Assembly: GCA_947253875.1 (NCBI GenBank)
Contig: CAMYAM010000004.1
Span: 1 to 64,000 of the forward strand
Reading direction: 5' to 3'
Source: an uncultured Fastidiosipila sp.
GTDB taxonomy: Bacteria; Bacillota; Clostridia; Saccharofermentanales; Fastidiosipilaceae
Length of the DNA stretch: 64,000 bases
The position numbers and the translations under genes were made by a program. The notes beneath the pieces were generated by a model, which saw only the letters and a program-made list of their open reading frames with translations, was not told the DNA's origin and ran no database searches. Shown here one piece after another: positions 35,226 through 44,516 of the stretch (the first letter of the stretch is position 1; each line of letters starts with the position of its first letter).

Positions 35226-36413
35226 TTACATACTTCTTATTTTATTATAAGCAGCTACTGAATTTTTGTGAGCTTTTTGGCGATTATTTGCTAGATTATC
35301 AGCATTTAATTTAAGACTTAATAATAGTGCTGCTTTAATATCATTTTTCTTAATTAATTTTCTTATCTTCTTTACACCATTATATTTTCTAGCAGGTTCA
35401 GTTTTGTCAGCTAAGTATACAATAGCATCTAACTTACTAAGATCACCTCTTAAAGTCGAGTGATAATAAATAGAATTATATATATTTTCATCACTAATGC
35501 CAAACATTGGCTCCAATAGATATGCTGCCAAGGGACCATGGGTAATTTTATCTATTTCAACATATGAAGCATCTGCTTTATCGAGAAAATCTTGATAATC
35601 GCTAGTTTTAATTTCTTTTGCAGAATCATGTAGTAACCCTGCAACTGCTGCAGTATATAAATCCTCTCCCATAGTCTCAGCTATATCTATAGCTTTGTAC
35701 ATTACATTAACACAGTGACCAACTCTGTAAGTAGACAATAAGGAGAATAATTTTCTTTCATATTCTCTAAGTTCATTTATTTGTTCCTCAGAAAAAATTT
35801 TGTTTAAATCTCTTTTCTTTCTATAAATCTTATTTTGTTTTAAATAATTCAAAACATTTTCATTAATACCTTCAATGTCATACTCTTTTTTTATTAATTT
35901 TTGTCTTAATTCTGTGCTAGATATATCTTGAGTTTCCATTTTTAAGAATTTTACTTTGGCTTCATACTTATTCTCTAAATATTTTTTATGCTTATTTAAG
36001 TTACCAGATTCACCAGGTCTTTTTACGACTAGGAGCGTAGCTATTTTTAAGATACTTTCAAATTTATACCATTTTTCAAAAGAAAAGAAAGAATCTCCCC
36101 CAATTACTAAATAAATTTCTTCATCTTTATATTTTTTCTTAAAATGTTTTAAAGTTTTAAGCGTATAAGATTTATTCTTTCTCTTTATTTCATATCGAGA
36201 AACTTTAACTTTTTTTAGACTCGCAACTGCAATCTCAGTCATTTGTAATCTATAACTTGCAAAAGACACCCAATTATCAGTTTTATGTGGTGGATTTCCT
36301 GCAGGAACAACTAAAACTTTTTTTACGTCATTTAAATTGCTTACTGCTTTTACTATATTTTCATGTGCTATGTGAATCGGGTCAAAAGTTCCGCCAAATA
36401 TTGCAATTGCCAT
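35226..36413 (-). CDS. NadD-YqeK fusion: nicotinate-nucleotide adenylyltransferase plus HD-domain hydrolase
   Basis: Protein of 395 aa. Residues 1-195 are NadD, which makes deamido-NAD from nicotinate mononucleotide and ATP: IFGGTFDPIHIAH (nucleotidyltransferase HxxH-type motif), VPAGNPPHK and the C-terminal ISSTELR. Residues 210-395 are a YqeK-type HD domain: His233 (GHCVNVMYKA) and His262-Asp263 (LLHDSAKE). YqeK proteins hydrolyse diadenosine tetraphosphate. In Bacillus nadD and yqeK are adjacent separate genes; here one frame covers both. Each half has its full set of motifs. The rsfS gene follows. Confidence 0.93.
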   Translation of the reverse strand: MAIAIFGGTFDPIHIAHENIVKAVSNLNDVKKVLVVPAGNPPHKTDNWVSFASYRLQMTEIAVASLKKVKVSRYEIKRKNKSYTLKTLKHFKKKYKDEEIYLVIGGDSFFSFEKWYKFESILKIATLLVVKRPGESGNLNKHKKYLENKYEAKVKFLKMETQDISSTELRQKLIKKEYDIEGINENVLNYLKQNKIYRKKRDLNKIFSEEQINELREYERKLFSLLSTYRVGHCVNVMYKAIDIAETMGEDLYTAAVAGLLHDSAKEIKTSDYQDFLDKADASYVEIDKITHGPLAAYLLEPMFGISDENIYNSIYYHSTLRGDLSKLDAIVYLADKTEPARKYNGVKKIRKLIKKNDIKAALLLSLKLNADNLANNRQKAHKNSVAAYNKIRSM

Positions 36414-36440
36414 AATACCTCTTTATCTAATATCTTCAAA

Positions 36441-37550
36441 TTAAGATTTTTCGTTCTCACTTGTTAAATACGCTAATATGAATCCTTGAATATCGCCATC
36501 CATTACTGCATCTACATCACCAGTCTCAAAATTAGTTCTATGGTCCTTTACCATTGTATATGGTTGAAAAACATAAGATCTTATCTGGCTTCCCCAAGCG
36601 ATATCAAGTTGCTCGCCTTTCAAATCTTCTATTTTTTCTTTATTTAGTTTTTGAGCTAATGACACTAACTTAGATTTAAGTTGCTTCATAGCCACTTCTT
36701 TATTTTGGTGTTGAGAACGCTCTGCTTGACTAGCTGTTACTATCCCTGTCGGTAAGTGAGTAATCCTAACTGCTGATGACGTTTTATTAACATGTTGTCC
36801 TCCAGCACCTGAAGCTCTATAAGTATCGATTCTTAAATCATCTTGATTAATTTCTATTTCTATTTTGTCATCTATTTCTGGAACAACTTCCAACGATGCA
36901 AAAGATGTGTGTCTACGGCCTGATGAATCGAAAGGGCTAATTCTAACTAAACGATGTACACCCATTTCAGAACGCAAATATCCATAAGCATATTTCCCTT
37001 CAACTGAAAAATCAACACTCTTTATACCTGCTTCTTCTCCAGGCAAAATATTATTGATTCTAAACACAAAATTATTTTGTTCAGCATAACGTTGATACAT
37101 ACGCAAAAGCATTTCTACCCAATCCATAGCTTCAGTACCACCAGCTCCAGCTTGCAAACTTAAATATGCATTATTTTCATCATATGCTTCTGTAAATAAA
37201 GTTTCCATAAATAATTGTTCGTATAATTTTCTAAATTCAACTATTTCTTCTATTAACTCATCATCTATAGTATTATCTCTAGACTCTTCACCCAATTCAA
37301 TTAAAACAAACAGATCATCATATTTTTCTTTCAAATTCTTGAAATCCTCTATGCTCGTCTCTACCTGTTTAATTTCACTTTGGATTTTAATGGCTCTATC
37401 CTGATCTGCCCAAAAATCAGGCTCTTGAGATATTTGCTTTAGCTCTTCCAACCTTGAGGTTTGTGTATCAATATGAAGAGCTTTCTCCAAACTTAATAAC
37501 TTGTCTTCATAATCTCTCAATTCACTTTTTATATAAGTGTAATCTGCCAT
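36441..37550 (-). CDS. prfB: Peptide chain release factor 2
   Basis: Protein of 369 aa, full length. It reads UGA and UAA stop codons through the SPF tripeptide (RISPFDSSGRRHTSFA) and triggers hydrolysis with the GGQ loop (RASGAGGQHVNKTSSAVR). The whole protein is one uninterrupted frame, so the in-frame UGA with +1 frameshift that controls prfB in many bacteria is absent. The ATG at 37550 has AGGAGAA at good spacing; a GTG lies just before it. Confidence 0.96.
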   Translation of the reverse strand: MADYTYIKSELRDYEDKLLSLEKALHIDTQTSRLEELKQISQEPDFWADQDRAIKIQSEIKQVETSIEDFKNLKEKYDDLFVLIELGEESRDNTIDDELIEEIVEFRKLYEQLFMETLFTEAYDENNAYLSLQAGAGGTEAMDWVEMLLRMYQRYAEQNNFVFRINNILPGEEAGIKSVDFSVEGKYAYGYLRSEMGVHRLVRISPFDSSGRRHTSFASLEVVPEIDDKIEIEINQDDLRIDTYRASGAGGQHVNKTSSAVRITHLPTGIVTASQAERSQHQNKEVAMKQLKSKLVSLAQKLNKEKIEDLKGEQLDIAWGSQIRSYVFQPYTMVKDHRTNFETGDVDAVMDGDIQGFILAYLTSENEKS

Positions 37551-37591
37551 CACTTCTCCTAATACAATTTAAAATTCAAAAAACTAGAAAT

Positions 37592-37619
37592 ATTATAACA
37601 AGTTTTACTCTATCGTAAA
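37592..37619 (-). promoter_or_regulatory. Probable promoter of prfB
   Basis: An extended -10 TGTTATAAT (hexamer at 37592-37597) with a weak -35 TTTACG (37614-37619) 16 bases upstream, on the minus strand, about 40 bases before the prfB start. Confidence 0.5.
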
Positions 37620-37638
37620 AATCAAATGCTCTAGCTTA

Positions 37639-38475
37639 TTATTTTCGAGTTTCTCCTGAAATTTCTTCTTGTATATGTTTAATATTATCTACTATATCAA
37701 ATACAGAACCTTCAATTCTTACGAGTCCTCGCGGATTTAATTTCGCATAATAAATATAATACAAACTAAATAATCTGCCTATAACAAATACAGATATTGC
37801 GGTTGAAAAAGCAGTTATTAAACTGTAACCAACAGGATTAGCTGGTACAAGTAATGCCAATAAATTTCTAATTAAGCTTAATACAAATTCCAAAATAACT
37901 AATGCCCAGACTAAGCTAAAAGTTATTCCCTTAGTTTGATAAAAGCTCTCTGACAAAGCTGTGCTTAGCTTCTCTTTCCCCTCATATACATAGAACATAC
38001 TAAAAATCAGTTTAGTTAAAATTATATAGAAAGGTAGCATCAATAAAAATGCTCCTGAAATAAAAGGCAATATCAATAAAGCCAAAAATAATAATAACTG
38101 AGGAAGTTTTTTTAAATAAATTTTAACACTTTCCGAACTCGGCTTATTCATATAATCTCCAAGAGCGATACAACCATAAAAGAAAACAAATGCAAAATTC
38201 AATAATTTCATTAAAAGTTGAGATATTAGGTAAATAACATTACCCCAAGATAAGATGCTATTGCCGTTTGGATCTGGCAAAAGATATTCACTTTCATTAA
38301 ACAAATTGCCACCATTATAAACCCAATCTATAAATGGCGATAAGTCCTTATCTCCTAACGGGAATAATAAAAATAATGAATTTAAAGTAAAAGCAAGTAC
38401 AAAAATATACTTGATAGTATTACTGCTTTTTAATTTATGAAATTTTAAAGCTTCAATCATGAATGTTAAGCTCAT
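37639..38475 (-). CDS. Polytopic membrane protein, DUF975-like
   Basis: Protein of 278 aa with about six hydrophobic helices, including segments near residues 24-40, 80-105, 120-155, 180-205 and 210-235, and a short charged C-terminal tail. The overall look is that of the DUF975 group of Firmicute membrane proteins, whose role is unknown. I am not certain of the family. No catalytic motif is seen. It lies upstream of prfB, which seems to have its own promoter, and downstream of the second tRNA cluster. Confidence 0.7.
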   Translation of the reverse strand: MSLTFMIEALKFHKLKSSNTIKYIFVLAFTLNSLFLLFPLGDKDLSPFIDWVYNGGNLFNESEYLLPDPNGNSILSWGNVIYLISQLLMKLLNFAFVFFYGCIALGDYMNKPSSESVKIYLKKLPQLLLFLALLILPFISGAFLLMLPFYIILTKLIFSMFYVYEGKEKLSTALSESFYQTKGITFSLVWALVILEFVLSLIRNLLALLVPANPVGYSLITAFSTAISVFVIGRLFSLYYIYYAKLNPRGLVRIEGSVFDIVDNIKHIQEEISGETRK

Positions 38476-38635
38476 ATTATCGTTTCCTTTGCATAAAGTA
38501 ATATAAGTTTATCACATGTTTAAATAAGCTATTTAATATTTTAGTCTCTATATTATCTACCCTTTCGTTAATATATTGAAGAATTTTTCATAAATCAACT
38601 TAGTAGTTTGTATATATTTTGAAATTAATAAAACT

Positions 38636-38666
38636 AAAGTCTGAAAACTAGATAGTTTCAGACTTT
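38636..38666 (-). terminator. Terminator after tRNA-Leu
   Basis: AAAGTCTGAAA (38636-38646) pairs with TTTCAGACTTT (38656-38666), and the stem continues inward with ACTA/TAGT and one bulged A. On the minus strand it is followed by AGTTTTATTAATTT. It begins three bases after the CCA end. Confidence 0.8.
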
Positions 38667-38668
38667 TA

Positions 38669-38754
38669 TGGTGCGACCAACAGGACTTGAACCTGCACGT
38701 CAAAATGACACTAGCACCTGAAGCTAGCGCGTCTGCCAATTCCGCCATGGTCGC
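38669..38754 (-). tRNA. tRNA-Leu(CAG)
   Basis: An 86-nt class II tRNA with a long variable arm. The acceptor GCGACCA pairs with TGGTCGC and CCA is encoded. The anticodon stem CTAGC/GCTAG surrounds TTCAGGT, giving anticodon CAG. Confidence 0.95.
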
Positions 38755-38773
38755 AAATAACTATTATCAATAT

Positions 38774-38803
38774 AAAAAACCACCGTTTTACCGGTGGTTT
38801 TTT
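38774..38803 (-). terminator. Terminator between tRNA-Tyr and tRNA-Leu
   Basis: A perfect 12-bp stem AAAAAACCACCG (38774-38785) / CGGTGGTTTTTT (38792-38803) with a 6-nt loop, directly past the CCA of tRNA-Tyr. tRNA-Leu would then rely on read-through or on a weak promoter within the gap. Confidence 0.85.
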
Positions 38804-38804
38804 C

Positions 38805-38889
38805 TGGTGGGGGAGGACGGATTCGAACCATCGAAATCGTAGATAGCAGATTTACAGTCTGCCCCCTTTGGCCGCTCGGGAACTCCCCC
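38805..38889 (-). tRNA. tRNA-Tyr(GUA)
   Basis: An 85-nt class II tRNA with a variable arm. The acceptor GGGGGAG pairs with CTCCCCC and CCA is encoded. The anticodon loop CTGTAAA gives GTA. Confidence 0.96.
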
Positions 38890-38909
38890 ATGTAATTGCC
38901 TGTATATTG

Positions 38910-38986
38910 TGGTGGGCCTTCCGGGACTTGAACCCAGGACCGGTCGGTTATGAGCCGACTGCTCTAACCAACTGAGCTAAAGGCCC
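38910..38986 (-). tRNA. tRNA with CAU anticodon, probably tRNA-Ile2 (lysidine-modified)
   Basis: A 77-nt cloverleaf with encoded CCA and anticodon loop CTCATAA (anticodon CAT). The acceptor GGGCCTT and the anticodon arm GTCGGCTCATAACCGAC closely resemble the Firmicute tRNA-Ile(CAU), which TilS converts to read AUA, more than the elongator tRNA-Met. Elongator Met cannot be fully excluded from sequence alone. Confidence 0.85.
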
Positions 38987-39017
38987 GTGCCGCTCAACTC
39001 ATCAAGCAACGAATAAG

Positions 39018-39046
39018 ATTATATAAACCAAAGTTCTTTCAGTCAA
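39018..39046 (-). promoter_or_regulatory. Promoter of the second tRNA operon
   Basis: TTGACT (39041-39046), a 17-base spacer and a perfect TATAAT (39018-39023) on the minus strand, about 30 bases before the CAU tRNA. Confidence 0.92.
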
Positions 39047-39241
39047 GCTCTTTTTATTATCAACAATCAATTAATAAAATAGAGCGTGAATGACAGTATA
39101 TATGTTAATAAAAAAAATATCAAGCTATATTTCAAAGTTTTTTATTACAATTTTTATTACAATGGTAATCAAGTATAAAAAGTTTAATATTACTTAAAGG
39201 TATTATGAAAAATATCTTAAACGTTTTAAAAAGGAGATATT

Positions 39242-41788
39242 ATGAAAACAGTAGAACATTTAATAAATAAGCTCGTCCCTTCTCATTACGACTTATTTTT
39301 CGACATTAATCGTGAAAGCAAAACTTTCTCTGGTAAAACAATTATTCAAGCAAATGCAAAAGCTGAAACTATCAAACTTCATCAAAAAGATTTAAATATC
39401 ATTGAAGTAAAAATAAATGGTAGACCAGTAAATTTTGAGCTTGATAATGAAAATGATCATATTGTAATTTCAGCAGATCAAACTGGTGATATTACAATCG
39501 AGATTGATTACACAGGAAATATTACAGATAACATGGATGGTATTTATCCTTGTTACTACACACACAACGGTCAAAAGAAAGAATTAGTTGCTACACAATT
39601 CGAAAGCCATTTTGCTAGACAAGCTTTCCCTTGTGTTGATGAACCTATTGCCAAAGCTACATTTGATTTAAAACTTAAGTTTGACCAAAAAGATGGCGAA
39701 ATTGCTCTTGCAAATATGCCAGAAGCTAAAGTTGGCCAAGGTGCTGATATAGGGTTATGGGAATTTATGACCACTCCAAGAATGTCTACATATATCCTAG
39801 CTTTCGCCATGGGTGATCTTCAATCTATATCAACAGAAACAAATAATGGAACAAAAGTTGCTGTTTATTCAACCAAAGCTCATGAGCTCGACCACCTTAA
39901 TTTTGCTTTAGATATCGCTAAAAGAGCTATAGAGTTTTTTGAAGATTATTATGGCTTCCCATATCCTCTACCACAATCTTTGCATGTAGCTTTGCCTGAC
40001 TTTTCAGCAGGAGCAATGGAAAACTGGGGTCTTGTAACCTACCGTGAAATGTACTTAATCGCAGACGAAAACACTAGTTTGCAACACAGACAAGGAATTG
40101 CTTTAACCATTTCACATGAATTAGCTCACATGTGGTTTGGTAACCTTGTCACCATGAATTGGTGGGATAATCTATGGTTAAATGAAAGTTTTGCAAACAT
40201 GATGGAATATGTCTGTGTAAACGCATTAGAACCAAACTGGAATATTTTCGAATCATTCCAAAGCAGTGATGTCCCCGCAGCCCTTAATAGAGATGCTACT
40301 GATGGAGTACAGTCCGTACAAACTGAAGTAAAACACCCAGATGAAGTAAATACAATTTTTGATGCTGCTATTGTTTACGCTAAAGGCAGCCGTTTATTAC
40401 AAATGCTTCGTTATGCTCTAGGTGATGAAGTGTTCGCAAAAGGTCTAAATAAATATTTCAATGAGCATCAATACCAAAATACTAGCGGTGAAGATTTATG
40501 GTCTGCTCTCTCCTCTGTTTCCGGCAAAGATATTAGTGAATTTATGAATTCTTGGTTGACTCAACCTGGATATCCTGTTGTTAATGCAGAGCTCGATGAA
40601 GATACAATCAAACTAGAACAAGAACAATTCTTTATCGGCCCTCATCAAGATAAAAATAGACTATATCAAATTCCACTAAACAGTACTTGGGAAGATATTA
40701 ACTTTACTTTTAGTGATAAGGAAACTGAAATAAGTTCATACTCTGAATTAAGAGAAAAACATAAAGTAGCTTTCAGATTGAATTTTAATAATATGGCTCA
40801 CTACATCACTAACTATGATGAGACTTTGTTAAAAGATATTTTAGACAATTTCAAGACTTACGATAAAATCAATAAATATCAGTTAGTCCAAGAACAATTA
40901 CTATTAGCTCAAGGTCAACGCATACCTTATGCAAATTTAATTAAATTTGTTCAGAAGCTTAGCGATGAGCAAGCTTACATGCTAGTTGGATTAAGCAATA
41001 GAATTCTAAGAGGTTTGGAGTTATTTATTGATGATGAAGATGATAGCAAGTCTAACTTACAAGCTTTAGCATTACTTTCTAATGTAAATAATTACAACCG
41101 CTTAGGTTTCTTACCAAAAGAAGATGATAATTTCGATGACGAAATTGTCAGAGAAGTAGCTATAAGTAATATGCTTTTTGCAGAATATAAACCTGCAGTT
41201 ACTGAAGCACATAAACTATTTAACGAACATAAAAACAATCTTGAACAACTTCCAGCATCAATTCGTTTCTTCGTTCTAAGAACTGAAGTCAAGCACTTTG
41301 AGTCTGAAGACTTGATTAGTGAATTATTAAAACTATATGAAAATAGTAGCAATGTTGCATTCAAGGATGACATTAAATCAGCTTTGGCATTCACAGAAGA
41401 TCAGAATAATCTTAAAAAAATTATAAGTACTTGGAAGAACAAAGATATTGTTAAACCTCAAGACTTAGCCTCCTGGTACTTTGCTTTTCTACACAAAGAT
41501 TTTTGCCAAGAAGCTGCTTGGAACTGGGGTCGTGATAATTGGGAATGGCTAAAAGTTGCACTCGGCGGTGACATGAGTTTTGACAGTTTTGTAAGAATCC
41601 CTGGTTATGTATTCAAGACTGAAGAAAGGTTGCAAGAGTTCAATGATTTCTTCAAATCCGAATTGGATAATTTTGCTATAAAGAGAAATATTGAAATGTC
41701 TGCAAAACAAATCGAAGCTAGAATTGATTTGATTAAAGCTAATAAGGAAGAAGTAAAATCCGCTCTTAAAGATTTTGCCAAAGAATAG
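39242..41788 (+). CDS. pepN: M1 family aminopeptidase (PepN type)
   Basis: Protein of 848 aa, the length of Gram-positive PepN. It removes N-terminal residues from peptides in the cytoplasm. The substrate-binding GAMENWG motif is near residue 260. The zinc site HELAHMWFGN plus the downstream glutamate of LNESFANMMEY is near 295-320. A C-terminal helical domain closes the chamber. No signal peptide is present. The ribosome site AAAAAGGAGAT is strong. With the M16C peptidase it gives the cell two large intracellular peptidases in this window, consistent with amino-acid acquisition from peptides. Confidence 0.95.
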   Translation: MKTVEHLINKLVPSHYDLFFDINRESKTFSGKTIIQANAKAETIKLHQKDLNIIEVKINGRPVNFELDNENDHIVISADQTGDITIEIDYTGNITDNMDGIYPCYYTHNGQKKELVATQFESHFARQAFPCVDEPIAKATFDLKLKFDQKDGEIALANMPEAKVGQGADIGLWEFMTTPRMSTYILAFAMGDLQSISTETNNGTKVAVYSTKAHELDHLNFALDIAKRAIEFFEDYYGFPYPLPQSLHVALPDFSAGAMENWGLVTYREMYLIADENTSLQHRQGIALTISHELAHMWFGNLVTMNWWDNLWLNESFANMMEYVCVNALEPNWNIFESFQSSDVPAALNRDATDGVQSVQTEVKHPDEVNTIFDAAIVYAKGSRLLQMLRYALGDEVFAKGLNKYFNEHQYQNTSGEDLWSALSSVSGKDISEFMNSWLTQPGYPVVNAELDEDTIKLEQEQFFIGPHQDKNRLYQIPLNSTWEDINFTFSDKETEISSYSELREKHKVAFRLNFNNMAHYITNYDETLLKDILDNFKTYDKINKYQLVQEQLLLAQGQRIPYANLIKFVQKLSDEQAYMLVGLSNRILRGLELFIDDEDDSKSNLQALALLSNVNNYNRLGFLPKEDDNFDDEIVREVAISNMLFAEYKPAVTEAHKLFNEHKNNLEQLPASIRFFVLRTEVKHFESEDLISELLKLYENSSNVAFKDDIKSALAFTEDQNNLKKIISTWKNKDIVKPQDLASWYFAFLHKDFCQEAAWNWGRDNWEWLKVALGGDMSFDSFVRIPGYVFKTEERLQEFNDFFKSELDNFAIKRNIEMSAKQIEARIDLIKANKEEVKSALKDFAKE

Positions 41789-41812
41789 TTAAAAACTAAA
41801 ATTATATAATTA

Positions 41813-41854
41813 ACCACTAGATTAGTGTTAAACTCTATATCTAGTGGTATTTTT
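41813..41854 (+). terminator. Terminator after pepN
   Basis: A 10-bp perfect stem ACCACTAGAT (41813-41822) / ATCTAGTGGT (41839-41848) followed by ATTTTTT. The first possible start of the next frame (GTG 41844) falls inside this stem, which argues for the later TTG start. Confidence 0.85.
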
Positions 41855-41885
41855 TACTCAATCTATATACAAGAAAGGAAAAGCT

Positions 41886-44516
41886 TTGGAAAATAATTCA
41901 ACTAAATCTGAAAACATCTTAAACAAAAGCCCACAAGATAATATTGAAAACTCCTACGACAATAATACTATTCACGTAGCAGCAAGAAATTTAGTTGAAA
42001 CTCTTTATCGAAGTGGTAGCATTAATCAGATTAACTACTCCAGTTTAAGTGCTAGAGAAGGCACTCGAACTCACCAAGCTTTTGCTAATAAAATAAAATC
42101 TGAATTTAGAAATTATGATATTAATTCTGAAATAAAATTAGAAACTAATTATAACTTTACAAGTAATATCAGCAACGAAAATTCAACTTTCGCCTTTCAG
42201 AAAAAGTCTTTTTCAATAGACGCTCTCGAAATATCAGGGCGTGCAGATCTACTGTTGCAACCTATTCATGATAAAAATAATATTAGCTTTTTTAATTTTG
42301 AAGAAAATCCTGAAGAAGATTTTATCATTGAAGTTAAAACTGTTAACCGACCGCTTAGCGAAATACCCTACGAGGGCGAAAAAATTCACTGGCTCCAGTC
42401 AAAGATTTACACATATATGTACTGGAATGCCAAAATAAAAGCTGGACATGAAATTCCTGCTTCAATTCCTTATGCTCTTGCCTACGTTTCTGTTGAAAGT
42501 TTAGAATGTGATTTCAAGTTCAAGTATATTAACTGGGAAGATTTAAAATCCTGGTTTATTGAAACATGTAATAAATACATGAATATGGCACTTAGCATCA
42601 AAGAGCGTGAAGATCGTCGAGATCTAAGTATTGAAAATATGGAATTTCCTTATACCCAGGTACGTTCTGGTCAAGAAGATTTAATGGAAGAAGTTTATAG
42701 AAATATACAAACTATAACACCATTAATAGCTCAAGCTCCAACAGGAACTGGTAAAACAATCTCTGTTCTCTATCCTGCTATTAAACAATTAATTAATCAT
42801 AAATTTGAGCATATATTCTATTTAACAGCTAAAACTTCTACTAGAGCAGCTGCTGAAAATGCAATTGAGGATCTTCGTAGAAACTCAGGTCTTTTTTTGA
42901 GATCTATAACATTGATGGCAAAAGAACAGATTTGCCCATATCATAAAGAATCAACAGATTGTCCCTATTCATTAAACTATTACGACAATTTACCAGATGC
43001 ACTGGAAGATCTCTGGCCAATTCAGGATTTAAATGCCGATATAATTAAGAAAGTTTCTGAAAAACATAAAGTTTGTGCTTTTGAATTGAGTCTAGATGCA
43101 TCTTTGCACTGTGACGTAATCATTTGTGATTACAATCATGTTTTCAACCCTAGAATTCAACTTGAGCGTTATTTTTCTAAACAGGCACAGTCTCAAATTG
43201 TTCTTGTAGACGAAGCTCATAACTTGATTGATAGGTCTAGAGATATGTACTCTGCCACGTTAGATAAAGAATATTTCAATTATGTTAAAACTCTTTTACC
43301 TAATGAGAACATGAGGTTATTCTCATACAATGAATACATAATTAATTATTTAAGCAAACTTGATCATGCAATTATTGAAAGCAAGGATGGTTTTGATGAA
43401 CTTGAGTTAGATTCCAAATATTCTGATTCACCTCAAAATTTAAGAGTCGTACAAGCTGAGAACTTTCGCGCTACAAACTCTAAGCTAAGTAATTTAAATG
43501 AAGCTCTACTAGCTTGGGTACAGCATGCTAGGAATTTTTTGGAGGATATTATAGATCCAAAAGCTCATCGTAAGCTAATAGAAATAATTGGTGAAGTTAA
43601 ATTTTTCACAAGAATAACAGATGAATTTTGGAGCGATGCCTATATAGCCTGCGCAAAAAAATTCAAAAACTCTATCTATTTAAAATTAATTTGTTTAGAT
43701 ACCTCCACTGAGATTAGTAAAACATATATAAATAAACATGCTGCTGTCTTTTTCTCAGCTACTTTAACCCCAATGGAATATTTTGCCTTCAACTTTTGTG
43801 GAAGTGAAAGAGATAATAGACCTAATACTTTAAGCCTATACTCTCCTTTCCCACCAGAAAATCTTGAAGTATTTATAGCAGATTATGTTAAAACAACATA
43901 CAAAGATAGAAAAACTAGTGCTGCTCAAGTTGCAAAAACTCTAGCTCTGTCTATTCTTCTTAAAGGCGGCCAACAATTTGTCTATTTCCCTTCTTTTGCA
44001 TATATAGATCTCGTTGTTCCTCTACTTAAGAAAATCTTGAAAGGTAGAAATATACTTTGGGTAGAACAAGAGCGAAACATGAGTCAAAGTGATCGTCAAA
44101 AATTCTTAGATAAATTTGCGAAACCAGACTCTGATAAAATCGTGGTTGGGATAGTTGTGCTTGGTGGAATTTTTGGAGAAGGAATTGACCTTGTTGGAGA
44201 TACTTTAACAGGTGTTTCAATTGTTAGTGTCGGCATTCCTCAAGTAAGCCCTGAAAGAAATATTATGTCAGAATATTATGATTATAAGTTTCACAACGGC
44301 TTCAACTTCGCTTACCTTTATCCAGCAATAAGTAAAATACTTCAAGCTGCTGGTAGACTTATACGTTCTGAAACAGATACAGGTTTTATCCTGCTTATTG
44401 ATGAACGTTACAACAAACCTCAATATCGACAATTGTTACCTGAAAATTGGGAAATAGAAACAGCAAATAATATGTCAGAACTAAAAGAATTATTAGGACA
44501 AGATAGTTTATCTTAG
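41886..44516 (+). CDS. PD-(D/E)XK nuclease fused to an iron-sulfur XPD/DinG-type helicase
   Basis: Protein of about 876 aa. The N-terminal 230 residues look like a RecB/Cas4-type nuclease: GRAD (118-121), EVK (149-151) and a QxxxY-like QSKIYTYMY. The rest is a superfamily 2 helicase of the XPD/DinG group: Walker A APTGTGKT (about 284-291), DEAH box VDEAHNL, four cysteines between them (QICPYH, TDCPYS, KVCAFE, LHCDVI) placed as in the Fe-S cluster domain, and a C-terminal helicase domain ending QAAGRLIRS. Likely a 5'-3' DNA helicase-nuclease in repair. The start is TTG at 41886 with AAAGGAAAA before it. It overlaps recO tail to tail by four bases. Confidence 0.88.
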   Translation: MENNSTKSENILNKSPQDNIENSYDNNTIHVAARNLVETLYRSGSINQINYSSLSAREGTRTHQAFANKIKSEFRNYDINSEIKLETNYNFTSNISNENSTFAFQKKSFSIDALEISGRADLLLQPIHDKNNISFFNFEENPEEDFIIEVKTVNRPLSEIPYEGEKIHWLQSKIYTYMYWNAKIKAGHEIPASIPYALAYVSVESLECDFKFKYINWEDLKSWFIETCNKYMNMALSIKEREDRRDLSIENMEFPYTQVRSGQEDLMEEVYRNIQTITPLIAQAPTGTGKTISVLYPAIKQLINHKFEHIFYLTAKTSTRAAAENAIEDLRRNSGLFLRSITLMAKEQICPYHKESTDCPYSLNYYDNLPDALEDLWPIQDLNADIIKKVSEKHKVCAFELSLDASLHCDVIICDYNHVFNPRIQLERYFSKQAQSQIVLVDEAHNLIDRSRDMYSATLDKEYFNYVKTLLPNENMRLFSYNEYIINYLSKLDHAIIESKDGFDELELDSKYSDSPQNLRVVQAENFRATNSKLSNLNEALLAWVQHARNFLEDIIDPKAHRKLIEIIGEVKFFTRITDEFWSDAYIACAKKFKNSIYLKLICLDTSTEISKTYINKHAAVFFSATLTPMEYFAFNFCGSERDNRPNTLSLYSPFPPENLEVFIADYVKTTYKDRKTSAAQVAKTLALSILLKGGQQFVYFPSFAYIDLVVPLLKKILKGRNILWVEQERNMSQSDRQKFLDKFAKPDSDKIVVGIVVLGGIFGEGIDLVGDTLTGVSIVSVGIPQVSPERNIMSEYYDYKFHNGFNFAYLYPAISKILQAAGRLIRSETDTGFILLIDERYNKPQYRQLLPENWEIETANNMSELKELLGQDSLS

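Noticed and set aside
38557..38748. A 63-residue minus-strand reading frame
   Set aside because: It overlaps tRNA-Leu and its terminator; no coding signs.
41844..41885. Earlier GTG start for the nuclease-helicase gene
   Set aside because: It lies inside the pepN terminator stem and lacks a ribosome site, whereas TTG 41886 has AAAGGAAAA in front.
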